The position numbers and the translations under genes were made by a program. The notes under the pieces are model-generated. The model made no database searches, had not been told where the DNA came from, and saw nothing but the letters and a program-made list of their open reading frames with translations. This document shows positions 24,670-35,500 of a stretch of DNA of 64,000 bases, piece after piece. Source of the stretch: Gyrodactylus bullatarudis (Eukaryota; Platyhelminthes; Monogenea; Gyrodactylidea; Gyrodactylidae). The DNA is taken from NCBI GenBank assembly GCA_012064415.1, contig SSNU01004331.1, positions 82,135 to 146,134 of the forward strand, written 5' to 3'. Every line of letters begins with the position of its first letter. Position 1 is the first letter of the stretch.

Positions 24670-25342
24670 ATGGAGTTTCCTGATCTTGGAGCACATTGTG
24701 CCAAGGAGTCTTGTCAAAGACTAGACTTTCTGCCAATTCGTTGCAATGCTTGCTCTCGACTCTTTTGCTCTTCTCATTATTCCTACACAGATCATTCGTG
24801 TTCGAATGGTCTACTTGGATCCGTTCAAGTTCCACAATGCCCTTTATGTGATGCCATAATTCCTGTAAAAAGTAACGAAATGCCCGATATTGAAGTTAGC
24901 AGGCATATCGATTCTAATTGTAAATCAAAACCTGCCTTAGAGTTAAAAGGAAAAGTGATTATTTATTATAATATATTAATAGATTTATTCCAACTCTTGT
25001 TCGATGCCCCGTTGTAAAAAGAGAGAACTTGTTCCAATAACTTGCTCGGGATGTGGATATAATTATTGTATTCGTCATCGGAACGAAATGGATCATAATT
25101 GTAACGGTCCATTTGAAACTAGACGCCAGTATAGCCAAGAGGGAGCTAGTGCAATATTCAATGCAGTATTTTCGAGTTTCTCAAGGTGTTCTCCATTTGA
25201 TTCTAAAGCTAGACAAGAAATCGAAGATAGGAAGTATGCTGAAAGTCTTCATCGTGAAATAAATGGTCTACCTACATCCAATTCTAGACAGATGAATGAT
25301 TTCAACAGAAATGACCGAGGTTCGAGTTGTACTATTTCATGA
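24670..25342 (+). CDS. ZFAND2: AN1-type zinc finger protein 2 (ZFAND2/AIRAP-like)
   Basis: Exons 24670-24954 and 24983-25342 are joined over a 28-nt intron (gtgatt...aatag), giving 214 residues. Two AN1 fingers are visible. The first is at about 9-50: LGAHCAKESCQRLDFLPIRC, then C-x-x-C, HYSYTDHSC. The second is at about 101-141: CSMPRCKKRELVPITCSGCG, CIRHRNEMDHNC. The intron falls just before the second finger, and its removal restores the conserved KGKIYSNSC. After the fingers, EDRKYAESLHREI resembles a ubiquitin-interacting motif. The last four residues are CTIS, a CaaX-type prenylation signal, as in vertebrate ZFAND2B/AIRAPL. The family couples p97 and the proteasome to clear misfolded or ER-bound proteins. 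Confidence 0.88.
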
Positions 25343-25467
25343 ACAGATTCAATCAAGATTTTACCCCATGTATATTTTCTGATTTCCTTGGTTTTTATTT
25401 TCAAAGCATAAGAGGTCGAATAAAAAATTACTTTTTAAGATGTATTTGTGAAATACTCTATTCTAAT

Positions 25468-25998
25468 TTAAATTTCATATGTTAAACTAAGTTCTGGTTT
25501 ATCATATCCAATCTCCTCAAGAGTTGGGATGCCGAGTTCCTCCATAGTGGGCTTAATTTGTGGTATGATCCATTCATAAGCACCGTCCTGTGCTAAACAC
25601 TTGAATTTGATTTGCTCTTGAAATCTGATAGCGAGCGAAAAGTCATTTAGTCTTCGACAAGCCTTGAATACAGAAATACATATATCAGGTTCAGGTATAG
25701 CATCCTCCAATCCAAGATCTGTTAGATGTTTTCTCATCCACCAATGATCGAGATTCGGGTTGTTGAAAGCATTCACAAAACGATCTCTGAATTCTTGATC
25801 AGTCTCACGTCTGTCTCCAATAGCTGGATTAGTCGATTTAGTTATAGTACGGGATGAATTTAAAAAAGGAGAGGCATCTGAAAAATAATAATTGAGTTTA
25901 TAGAAAATTCGATCCACCAAAGCAATTAACATACTTATTCTAATGCACTTAACGGAGGGGAGAATTCTTGCGAACATAAGTTTTGAAAAGTAATGCAA
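25468..25998 (-). CDS. COX5A: Cytochrome c oxidase subunit 5A, mitochondrial
   Basis: Exons 25935-25998 and 25468-25877 are separated by a 57-nt intron (gtatgtt...ttttcag), giving 157 residues; the human precursor has 150. The N-terminal about 40 residues (MHYFSKLMFARILPSVKCIR, INASPFLNSSR) are basic and hydroxylated, as in a mitochondrial presequence. The mature part carries family landmarks: ETDQEFRDRFVNAFNNPNLD, W-x-x-RK, IPEPDICISVFKACRRLNDF, and IIPQIKPTMEELGIPTLEEI-GYDK. COX5A is a nuclear-encoded matrix-side subunit of complex IV. The gene is convergent with the ZFAND2-like gene (125 bp between stops) and divergent from the RING gene (150 bp between starts). Confidence 0.92.
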   Translation of the reverse strand: MHYFSKLMFARILPSVKCIRISMLIALVDRIFYKLNYYFSDASPFLNSSRTITKSTNPAIGDRRETDQEFRDRFVNAFNNPNLDHWWMRKHLTDLGLEDAIPEPDICISVFKACRRLNDFSLAIRFQEQIKFKCLAQDGAYEWIIPQIKPTMEELGIPTLEEIGYDKPELSLTYEI

Positions 25999-26148
25999 CT
26001 GTGTTGATTAAAACAAAATCCTTCAAATGTTAATATTTTTCTTATAACTTTTACACAGATATAAATTAAAGTTATTTATTTCATGATTCAGGAACCTCAT
26101 CTATTCGGTAAATAAATCGAAAAAGTTTATTCTAAATTAAAGAAAAAT

Positions 26149-27010
26149 ATGGATCTCGGTGAATCAAATTCAGTTTTTTATTGTCATCAATGTCACAGAC
26201 ATATTACTCCAAATTTGGAGGATTTTACTTGTCCTTTATGTAGTTCAGGCTTTATCGAAGAAGTAGAAAATAGGTAAGAGTACTGTAATGAATAATGAGA
26301 ATATTTTTTTACTTTTTTCAGACCTCAACCTCATCTAGGTAGCTCATACATTCTGTAAGTAGAACTATGTACATTTACAAAATGCCAATATTTTAATTTC
26401 ACGATTCGATTTTAGTGACATTTTGAATCGAATGCAGTTAAACGATGACTTTGATTTTCCCGAAGAATTCTTCCCCTCCAGAAGAAACAGAAGAAGTGAT
26501 AACAATAGAGGAAACCAAACCTTTCGTCTTGAAACTGCCACAATTCGACTGCCTAACCATATTGCTTTTCATCCATTTCATGAAATTTTCTCAAATCCTC
26601 TTGATTATGCCAGTAGTCAAGATTCCTTCGACATGATCCTAACAAATATTTTTAATCAATCTAGCGGTGGTCCGCCCCCTGCAAGAAATGAGAATATTGA
26701 AAAACTAGAACACGTTCAAATCACAGATGAAATGATACAAGAGCATGATAATTGTGCAATTTGTTTCGACGAGTACAAGAAAGATCAAGAAGTTACAAAG
26801 CTTCCGTGTTCTCATTTGTTCCATAAAGAATGTGTTGTTAAATGGTTAAAGATGCATGGTACATGTCCGATATGCCGAAAGGATTTAGATGGTCGAGATA
26901 CCTCTGGTGATAATAGAGATGATGATTTTATGAATTTAATCGATTCAATAGCCACCATGCATCGACAAGAGACCTCAAATCGTGATCCACAGTCGGATAT
27001 GATCGATTAA
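26149..27010 (+). CDS. RNF126/RNF115-like RING-H2 E3 ubiquitin ligase
   Basis: Exons 26149-26273, 26322-26354 (only 33 nt) and 26416-27010 encode 250 residues; the introns are 48 and 61 nt. The N-terminus has the short zinc finger of this family (YCHQCHRHI...FTCPLC, four cysteines at about 12-31), which in RNF126/RNF115 binds ubiquitin and clients such as those delivered by BAG6. The middle is low in complexity. The RING-H2 domain spans about residues 165-207: CAICFDEYKKDQEVTKLPCS, then HLFHKECVVKWLKMHGTCPI-C, with all eight zinc ligands. The C-terminal tail is acidic. The family is clear; I cannot separate RNF126 from RNF115 or related paralogues. Confidence 0.87.
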
Positions 27011-28082
27011 AAAATATTTGATAAAAAATTGATGGAAAATATTTTCACCTAGATAATTTTCCTATTGATAGAAGATCTCTCATTTTCAATGCCTTTTATT
27101 TTTGAATTCAAGGTTTCTGTAATGATCCAGAATAAACTTATCTATTATTATTATTCTCAATTGTTGTATTGACAGCTAAATAAAAATGTTATAACGATAT
27201 CTACTATAAAGTAGTCAACCAAAGTAATTCTTCGAAAATACATGGAACCTAAATTTATCTGTTCATCCTTTCGTCAGATAAGTCATCCGAAATTATTCAG
27301 AGTTATAATATAACCAAAAGACAAGACCAATCCTAGTTAAAGTAAACCTTTCTACAAAAATCATACAGAAAATTAACACTAATGGTGCATAAAAAACGCA
27401 ATTAATGATTTTCAAGAATTATTCTAGCATATCTATAGATAGATATAGAAATTTTTTTTCGATTATTTTAAAAATAGTTTCTTCATTCTACTGGAGGTCT
27501 GGATGCGCAGACTCATTTTCAATATCTTTCCAGACTCACGATAAATAAAACTGTCATTATGGGGTCTTCATTATCAAAATTTTCACTGGTCTCCAGATTC
27601 GAAAAAATTACACGTCCTTCTTTTAAAGACAATAGAAACTCCATTATATAATATAGAGCATAGAAATTTTATCTTTAAGCAATGAAAAATCAAATTTATA
27701 CTACAAAACTGACGAAAGTGTAAGTCCTACACTGTAAGACTCTTACAGTAAGAGCGCATCAAAATTCTTTAATGAATTCAAATTTAAGTACTCGTAAAGC
27801 TGGTACTTTGGAAACTGTAGCATTCTGTGAGAATATTATGTAATTCATACTGATAATTTATCAAGCATAGATTGGACTTTCAATTCTGATTATGGTTTTT
27901 AAAAAAAATCTGATTCAATCTCTTACCCTGAGATCAAATTGAAACTGAATAAAATTAGAGGGCAAACTTTAAATCTAAATGGACAAGTTGAAATTTATTA
28001 ATTTCCTCTCACAAAAAAAGAATAAATAGCCAAACAAAGTTTCTTTAAAAGAATTTTCGGAATATTCTTTTTTGCTTCTTCT
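27011..28082. other. Intergenic, no gene supported
   Basis: About 1.1 kb. A 30-codon plus frame at about 27560-27652 begins MGSSLSKFSLVSRFEKITRP, a possible N-myristoylation start, but it stops after NSII with no clear splice continuation. Nothing else was seen. Confidence 0.4.
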
Positions 28083-28338
28083 TCAAATAAGTCCATGAAG
28101 GGTACTGGCCCTCTTCATCATTCTGTTGTAAATATAATCTTCCATTTCTTGGTCGTTAAATCCTTGGCGGTAGCCATTCACTTGGGAATTGGTCAGTAGC
28201 ATAAGGACCACAGCCACAATGGACAAGAAAACAAATCCAGACTTGAATGAAGTGATCACTAGAGGAGGGAAATACGAGATTTATATTTAATAAATAATAT
28301 GTTTTATTTTTGTTGAACTGTGAAAGAGTAAACTCACT
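28083..28338 (-). CDS. Small secreted peptide precursor; start codon split by an intron
   Basis: The last exon, 28083-28258, has no in-frame ATG before its hydrophobic stretch, but a good acceptor (cctcctctag) ends at 28259. A gtgagt donor lies at 28337, and the base before it is A. Removing the 79-nt intron joins A to TG and makes ATG ATC ACT. The 58-residue product starts MITSFKSGFVFLSIVAVVLM, then LLTNSQVNG, a signal peptide. The mature part is YRQGFNDQEMEDYIYNRMM, then KR, then ASTLHGLI. The KR is a possible dibasic processing site, so it may be a peptide-hormone-like precursor. An alternative is translation from the internal ATG at residue 20, which would spoil the signal. There is no homologue I recognise. 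Confidence 0.5.
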
Positions 28339-28747
28339 TTTTACGAAATATATAAATATTTGAGTAATATAATGATAATTATATGTAGACTTATAATAGT
28401 CACTTTATCCAATTGGATCATCCCTGATCCTTAGGACCAATGAGAATTTACGAAAATTAATTGAGGTACATATGCCTCTATTCTGGTGTATAATTTGTGT
28501 GTTTTTTTTCAACTTCATCGACTTTATGGGAAATTATTTTACTCAATGCAAGCTTCTTTTCAAGAGTCTCAGAGAATAATTCGATTAACTATAATTCGAT
28601 AGGCGATTTATTGCTCTCTTTTGGAATACATGAAGATCTCAGCTCTATCGTTCTCCTGACACGTGCTTTACTAGCTTAAAGAAAGTGGTTTATTTTGAAA
28701 AAAATAAATTTTTGTTTCCGAATCAGTAAAAAATGATCTAAAATTAT

Positions 28748-29003
28748 CTATAACGTTGTTCGCTTGCTGCCCGACTATGTTGTCTTCTGGCTTGTATTGG
28801 TCTGTCTGATTATAAAAATTATAATTGTAACAATCACTATAATTTTTATAATCCTTGCTCTTTAAGAAATACTACACCCTTTTCTCCTCTTTCTACAGAC
28901 AGACCAATACAAGCCAGAAGACAACATAGTCAGGCAGCAAGCGAACAACGTTATAGACAATCTATGCCGAACAGCTCCCTGAAGAACTACTTGGTTCAAA
29001 ATT
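28748..29003 (+). repeat. Hairpin repeat C, copy 2, with exon-like arm
   Basis: Inverted arms of about 62 nt at 28748-28809 and 28896-28957 are nearly identical (tataacgttgttcgcttgct and its complement), with an 86-nt spacer. The right arm and the following 46 nt match repeat C copy 1 at 5594-5700 in opposite orientation. The plus strand of the right arm reads TDRPIQARRQHSQAASEQRY, RQSMPNSSLKNYLVQ, directly after a ctctttctacag sequence that resembles a splice acceptor. The left arm repeats the first 20 codons in antisense. Confidence 0.7.
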
Positions 29004-29049
29004 ATGATCTAAAATTAGTTTTATAATAAAATTTATTAAAACTTAGGTC

Positions 29050-29230
29050 AATATTAGAATTCTCAGCCATGGTCATCCAAACGTTTCGACGGTGATTGTC
29101 TTCACACGCCTTCTTCAGTGGTACGACAAGTTTATCAAAAACAAAATACTATTTATATACTTTCATGATTTCATCCCTATCAGTTTTGTCCAATCAGATG
29201 AGAGAATAGAATAATACAAGAGGCTGACCT
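29050..29230 (+). repeat. Dispersed repeat D, copy 2
   Basis: Matches 4838-5030 in inverted orientation. It follows hairpin C by about 50 bp here, while in copy 1 a family A foldback lies between them. The segment ctgaagaaggc...gaagacaatca...cgaaacgtttgg is the best conserved part (read on the minus strand). Confidence 0.7.
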
Positions 29231-30006
29231 ATGATAATAAAGTATTGATAATCAGAAAAGAAAAGGGGATATAATTTTTCATCAGATTTAATTTAACTTC
29301 CTTCTTTTGCCAAAAAGCTGAATCCAACACTGCTCAATGTTCACTTCACCAACATTTCCATTAAAAGTATCATTATTGCCAATTTCAAGAGCTTCATGAG
29401 CTTTCTAAAGTTTCCTGCACACTAAGAGGTTATTGTACACTGATAATCATGACATGTTTAGAAACTATTTTCTATGTCTTTTATATATTTATCAATAAAT
29501 TTGCCGATTACAAATAAAATCTGAGATGATTCGTCTCTTAAAAAGCTATCTTTATGAATAATACATATTTTTGTAGCTTAATAAATTTCTTTTCTAATGA
29601 GGGATGAAAAAATTAATTTAATCCTCTTTCAATTCAAGTTATCGCTGATAAACTTGGATTAAGGATTATGCTATCAAGAGACTACTGAAAACAAGTCTTA
29701 AAATACTGCTAATTATAATCATTACTAAAAACAACACTGGATGCATATCGAAAATCTATTGATTGATATCAAGTTTTGCTGACTCAAATTGTTATTATTC
29801 AACGATAGACACCAGAAATCAAGAAATACTATCGATGTTTAGTGATGTACTTTTTTTATACTTTAATGAATTTTCTACATCAATTTTTCATGTATTCCTA
29901 TTGAGTTCTCTTTGTTCTCTGGTGTTGATTTTTGTATCAGAATAAATGTAAAAAATGAAAATGTATTATTATGATGTTGAAAATTTGTTCTTTTAGAGTC
30001 TAAAAT
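29231..30006. other. Mostly non-coding; one possible exon fragment on the minus strand
   Basis: At 29288-29404 (minus) an open stretch following a tttag acceptor reads KAHEALEIGNNDTFNGNVGE, VNIEQCWIQLFGKRRKLN, then stop. It could be the last exon of a gene or the tail of a degenerate transposase, since it adjoins the repeats at 28748-29230. No upstream exon was found. The plus frame at 29763-29945 is hydrophobic and unsupported. Confidence 0.3.
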
Positions 30007-31015
30007 TTAGACCGAAACGTCTGGAAAAAGGTTTTTCATATTCCGAATAAAATCTACTTTATTAATAATATCTTTTAAGGAAATAAACTCACAATCAATG
30101 TCAGGGGCAAAAGATCCGAGGGGCTTGATTCTAACTAGAGAATCTAGTAATAAATTCGAATTACTTTCAGGCTTAAAATCTCTACTGGGTTGAGGCGGTT
30201 CCGGTGTCGGTGTGGCTTTACTCTTGAACTCGTCTAAAAGGAATAACAATGAAAATATACTGTAAAATTAAAATAATGAAAAGAAGTCGTACCTATAACA
30301 ATAATGGGATTCCTAGGTGGATTACGTCTATTTGCTTCTTCTTTATTCCGAATAGTAGGCCGGTTCAAAGTATCAGCTAAGATAATGAAAAAGACGATCA
30401 TAACACAAGAAAAAGAACCAACTTTTTGGATATTTGTCTGGGTCTCTGCTGTTTCTTGGAGATTCTTTGGACAAAAGATGAGAAACAAAAAATAATGACT
30501 CAAACTGACAATGGAAGAAATTTTTACTTACGCCTTGATTTACTTGATCTTCTCACACTTCTATAAGCATAACTTTCTGAAAAAATTATTGAGAAATAAT
30601 CCAAAATTTAATAAATTGACAAATCAGTAATTCCATCTTTTCTAATCTCGCTTATAGGAGGCATTGAGGCTTAAGTAAGCCTTGGATAAAAATATATTCA
30701 AATATTTAAAGGTGAGCTTTAGCTTACTGGATTTATTTATCTCGGGAAAATTTGGGCCTGATAAAAGTCACTGAAATAAATGACTAACGTACTCGTTCTA
30801 TCTATCTTTTGGTTGGGGCTTCTGACAGTGAATATTGATCTCGAGGGCGTAGGAGAACTGACAGTCTCCAATATTTTCGGATTATTTGGAGTAGAACTTC
30901 CTGGAGAATAAGAATTTCATTTACGCAAACTTTGGACTTTCTTTAAAGAACCGCTTATCGATGTAACGGATTCCTGATCACCATTGCCAAAAAAGCTTTT
31001 AACTCTCTTGAGCAT
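30007..31015 (-). CDS. Basic low-complexity 194-aa protein, six exons, unrecognised
   Basis: Exons 30925-31015, 30793-30900, 30728-30757, 30532-30576, 30293-30376 and 30007-30233 join in frame to 195 codons. The introns are 24, 35, 151, 155 and 59 nt. The protein starts MLKRVKSFFGNGDQESVTSI and is rich in Ser, Arg, Lys and Pro (SYAYRSVRRSSKSR, NRRNPPRNPIIVIDEF). It ends with a more ordered segment including IDCEFISLKDIINKVDFIRN and MKNLFPDVSV. I recognise no domain; it may be a nuclear or cytoskeletal adaptor. The 24-nt intron is required because its frame has a stop. The start codon lies 410 bp from that of EMC4 on the opposite strand. Confidence 0.65.
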
Positions 31016-31425
31016 CTGGAATTTTTGATGCAATTATTAATTATTTCAAATAAAAATCTAGTATATATATAAGAAAGAATGAAGATCTTGAATTCAATTT
31101 TTGATTTTATCAATTACAGTAATTAAAAATGTATGCTAATCAATTAATCAATGATTCATGAAGCAAATTCAGCATGAAATAATAAACTTAATCTGAATAA
31201 GTGGAGCTTATTAAGTTCTTAATTAGGAATTTTGAGCATATATTTCAAAAGCACAATCTAATTATAAAACGGGCATAACGAACGCAGCTATCGCGGTAGA
31301 ATCTAAAATAGAAAATAATAAACATTTATACTCAAATTCAAAGACTCCTCTTTTATCATTCAATAAAGTGTATCCATCACTTTTCTTTCGTGTTTGAATC
31401 GAATCGATAAAATTCGCAATTTCAA
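31016..31425. promoter_or_regulatory. Divergent intergenic region upstream of EMC4
   Basis: 410 bp between two divergent start codons. A tatatata run lies near 31060-31070, about 50 bp upstream of the minus-strand gene, and could act as a TATA element. No other element is evident. Confidence 0.3.
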
Positions 31426-32014
31426 ATGTCATCAACTAAAGCTGAAGTCATTCCCTTTTTAAATAGAAGATGGAACCTAGATTTAACTTCCAAGACAAAA
31501 ATAAACTCAAGCAGTTCTAATTTAGTTAAAAATAAGACACAATTATCTTCGGATGCATCGACTCCTCCTGGATTTATCGATGCAAACTTTGCGATTCCTG
31601 CTAAACGACATATGGATCCTAATTTGGTTATTAAAAAAAGCTGGGATATTTCTATGGACCCCTTGAAACAGATTCCAATGAACTTATTCCTACTTTGGAT
31701 GTCTGGTAACTCAGTTTCTATTTTTCCGATTATGATGGTCCTCATGATGTTCATGAGACCAATCAAGGCACTGTTCTCAGCCGGTTCGAGTACATCTTTC
31801 TTTAAATTTTTTTCTCTTAGCTTTCAGTAAAATTGAAGGAAGCCAAGCCCCGCTTCAATGCTTTATATATTTACTTGGAAATTTTGCAATATTGTGTCTA
31901 CCTATATACAAGTGTCATACAATGGGTCTATTGCCAACCTATGCCTCAGATTGGCTTGCTTTTATTGAAGAATCACCCAAAGCTGAGATTTCTAGCGGAG
32001 GATACATTTTATAA
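31426..32014 (+). CDS. EMC4: ER membrane protein complex subunit 4
   Basis: Exons 31426-31783 and 31821-32014 are joined over a 37-nt intron (gttcga...ctcttag), giving 183 residues, the same length as human EMC4. The highly conserved centre is intact: WDISMDPLKQIPMNLFLLWM, SGNSVSIFPIMMVLMMF, RPIKALFSAA. After the intron come GSQAPLQCFIYLLGNFAILC, YKCHTMGLLPTYASDWLAFI, and a C-terminus SSGGYIL. The N-terminus is variable, as in the family. EMC4 is part of the complex that inserts tail-anchored and multipass membrane proteins into the ER. It is convergent with the gene at 32046-32447; the stops are 31 bp apart. Confidence 0.95.
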
Positions 32015-32045
32015 AATATAATTTTTTCTTTAACTCTATATTCCT

Positions 32046-32447
32046 CTAAATTACATAGCTAGAGTCATCACAATTGTCCATCTCTTTGGACAAATTTTCC
32101 TCCATCTCTTTGAGAAATTTCAAATCGCTTTCCAGTTTATCCCCTGCTTCTCTGCGTAGTCGAGTCAATGTTTCAACGCTCATGTTTTTTCTTTCGACAT
32201 CATCTCTAGTTATCAAGTTGTAGTCTCCTGCTAAATCCAAACTGCTAATATCGAGTGGTTTCTTCTTCTTCTCCTGAGATAAGAACTGTTTTAACGACAA
32301 AAACCTTTCAATAGACGCCTCGCTGGGAAGAGTAAACTGGCTATTTACTTCAGGGGTATTCTCAACCTCTTCGAGATTTAGGCTGTTTATATCAAGTCCT
32401 GTTAATCGAGTGAAATTAACCAAAACTTGATTTGTATTTTTAATCAT
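32046..32447 (-). CDS. Small coiled-coil protein, unrecognised
   Basis: A single exon of 133 codons. The start is the ATG of MIKNTNQVLVNFTRLTGLDI; the open frame continues 12 codons upstream but without an ATG. The second half is strongly helical: SIERFLSLKQFLSQEKKKK, then NMSVETLTRLRREAGDKLES, DLKFLKEMEENLSKEMD. It resembles small kinetochore, BLOC or augmin-type subunits in style, but I cannot place it. It lies only 67 bp after the stop of the SH2 adaptor on the same strand, with no AG in between that could serve as a trans-splice acceptor. Confidence 0.65.
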   Translation of the reverse strand: MIKNTNQVLVNFTRLTGLDINSLNLEEVENTPEVNSQFTLPSEASIERFLSLKQFLSQEKKKKPLDISSLDLAGDYNLITRDDVERKNMSVETLTRLRREAGDKLESDLKFLKEMEENLSKEMDNCDDSSYVI

Positions 32448-32514
32448 ATATTCAAAATTTGTAAATAGGATAAGTTTAAACAAAAATAAAATTTCGGCGC
32501 AAAACGGTTACATA

Positions 32515-35500
32515 TCAAGACACATTGAGACTGCAACATGGATACTTGAGTAGTATGGGAGAACTACCTCGAATAGGCAATAGGTTGATTGTATAATGAC
32601 TGATCATTTCTGTAATTGATCGATATGGTTTGCTGAATTCGCCCAAGATATACTTGCCAGTAGTCTTGTCCAAAATAATTTTCATGTGTAAATATTCTCG
32701 AGAACACCTTAATAAAATACCTAAATAAAATTTTGAGAACCTAATTCAAGGTTTACGCACTTTACTGAGAGACTGTAACCTGATTTGTTTGTTTCACTTT
32801 TGCGTACCAGATAACTACCTGGTGGACTGTTTTTAAGAACATCTTCAGATTCTTGTCGTGTCATCGTTGGATGGTACCAACTGTAATGAAACAGTAAACA
32901 GAAGAAAAGAAATTCTACTTAAATTGCTACTCACCCTTTTTTAGACAAAATTTCATCCTCTCGAGAACCAAAGAGATGATTTTTCAAATTCATAAATGAA
33001 CTACTATTAAGTATGCCTTCTTTTATGCTTCTTGAATTTGATTTGGAGGCAACACTTTCCGATCTTCGATTATACCTCTTTCCATCCAATCTCTTGCCCA
33101 TTAATGATTCACTCATGTTACTCTGAGAATGTATGATCGAGCTAACATCTATTTGATCACAGGTCCCAAAATAGCTGCCATCATCCTCGAAAGACTAAAC
33201 ATTGTAGTGAGGTTTAATTCTTCATGCAAAATTTCATTCTCAAGTTAAAATGAAAAACTCTTTGGGGTAATTGAAGATGAATCAATAAAAAGAATTAAAC
33301 TACAGAATTCAGATAGAATAGAAATGAAAAGATTCCATCAGAATTATTACAGCATTCATAGTGAAATATGGAAATATTGCCAAGAGTCTATAGGTTATAA
33401 ACTAATTTCTTCTTTGTACTGTTGAGAATCTAGCTTTTTTCTCATAAAATTTTTCAAGCAGAAATGTATTTGCAATTCATTGTCAAATTATATCAGCCTA
33501 CTTTATCAAATATTGAAAATTCTCAGAGAGACAGAAAAAAGCTACACAAAGAGCATAAGAGTGTGAAAAAACTAACGTTGAAATCATCAAAGTTGGACAT
33601 CCAACTATGCTGCATCATCATCCTTGAATTCTGACTAGGACCATAGGAAATTGCTCTTCGTAAACTTGGCCGTTTTATTGTCTCATTTCGATATCTATTG
33701 TTGTTGATATTATCGAGAAAGGTATCTGTCCTATGGGTGAAATGCATAAATCTATCTTCGGTTAGATGGGCTTCGTCATCTTCCTCCTCTTCGTGATAGG
33801 GTCTCAATTTGAGATTACTCTGATTAGGATTCGCATTAACTATTACCGATTGACTCATATTATTAGGCATTATGAATTGTGATCCGTGTATTGATCTCTC
33901 AAGCAGTAATCCTTGGAACAATGGATTGCCTAAGCAAAGTAAGAGAGATTTTCACCAAAAGATAAGAAGGGATATTCTCTTGACTAAAATGAATCTTGAT
34001 AATGTTAAGGATGATGATTTAGAGAGAGAGAGAGAGAGAGAGAAGAAAAGACTTGTCCCCTCTCTTCTACCCTCAATAAGACAACGAATGCCCACATACA
34101 CCCACACATGTAGGCTATGACCTTTTCAAGTTTTGAAGACCAAATGTGAACAAACTCTTAGATTTTATGGGAAAAAATAACATGTCTAGATTGCAAAGTC
34201 AAAAAAGAAAATTGTTACCAAGCTGTAAGACGTATCAACTTTACTGTAAAATCTGAACTGAGCTAGAAATTCTGCAATTAATTTTGCTAAAAAATCAGAC
34301 CTAAAACAGATTCAATTGATAGATTAATGATTTTTTAAGATATTAAAATCAAAAGTTGATTGTGATAAATCTCAGATGGAACTTACACCTTGAATGTTTC
34401 CTAGTTGGCCGAGAAGAACCGCCAATTGAGACTGAAGAGATCTGAGAAGAATTTTCACTGGTAGTATGTCTTCTGGATCGAGGGATACTCTCAACCATTT
34501 GAGCATGCAAAGGCTCAGAGTTAATCCGGGAAAAGGAGAATGCTGCCTCACTTACATTAGTTGTAGGAGATAGGAGATCTATTTCTCTGCTTGTATGATT
34601 GGTAGAGCTGTTTGGCAGATCAGTTTGTGTTGCTGAATTACTCATGCGTCTTAGCCTGGGAGGAATAGCAGGGGATATTTGGGTGGAGGAAAGAGATCGT
34701 TTATCTTCCCATTCATCGGTGAGGGAGTGACTACTCAATGAATCACTGGAGGAGTTTCCCATCTACATAAAAGCATAAAATTCATACCTCATAAAACTAT
34801 TTTCTATGTATGTATAGAGTTGTATTTATGTTGGAAATTTTAATAAGGATATCTTTCTCCTTGAGTTTTGAGCATTCCTCTCATGACCTTGTAAGGACTC
34901 GGCCAAGGAATCATTGATACTTATAATTATCATTTGTTTTACATTCAATACTTTGTTTAATATTTTGCCAATGTAATATATATGCTACATTATAACCTTT
35001 GAATCAGTATGTTTATAGATAAACTAGTAGTTAAACTAATAGTTACAAGTTTTGAGTCAGCATGAAATCAGTTTTTCCTTTGAATAAATATTTTCTCAAA
35101 TGTCTGATGATCTCTCTATAGTAGGAACACATCTAATAACTCTGATGATTTAAAGGAACCCTATAATGCAGAGATACAGAATGTGCTCAAATGAAAAGTC
35201 CCATGAAAAAAATGAAGAAGCCAAAAAGGAGAAGAAAAAAAAACCAACTATCTGTACAGCAATTTTAGAAATTTAGACTAAAGATATGGCTTGAGCTGGC
35301 TGGATGAGGTTGGCAAGAAGAACTCAATCCTAAATTTCTTGGGACAACCTAAAGATAATTGAAATTCAGACAGATTAGGCTGGTTTATGCCTAGTCCTGG
35401 TTTGAGATCAGGCGGAATAATTAATGTCGTTGGCTTTATTTAATTTCTTTGATCTTGTGGATCGAATTTGTGGAACAAGAAGGGGTTTTTCATGTTATAC

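Noticed and set aside
27560..27652. 30-codon frame starting MGSSLSKFSLVSRF
   Set aside because: Possible myristoylation start, but too short, with no supported continuation.
28497..28679. Plus frame MCFFSTSSTLWE and antisense coding-like stretch with SETLEKKLALSKIISHKVDE
   Set aside because: The minus reading has an in-frame TAG that no intron I can place removes. The plus reading looks like its shadow. Left unresolved.
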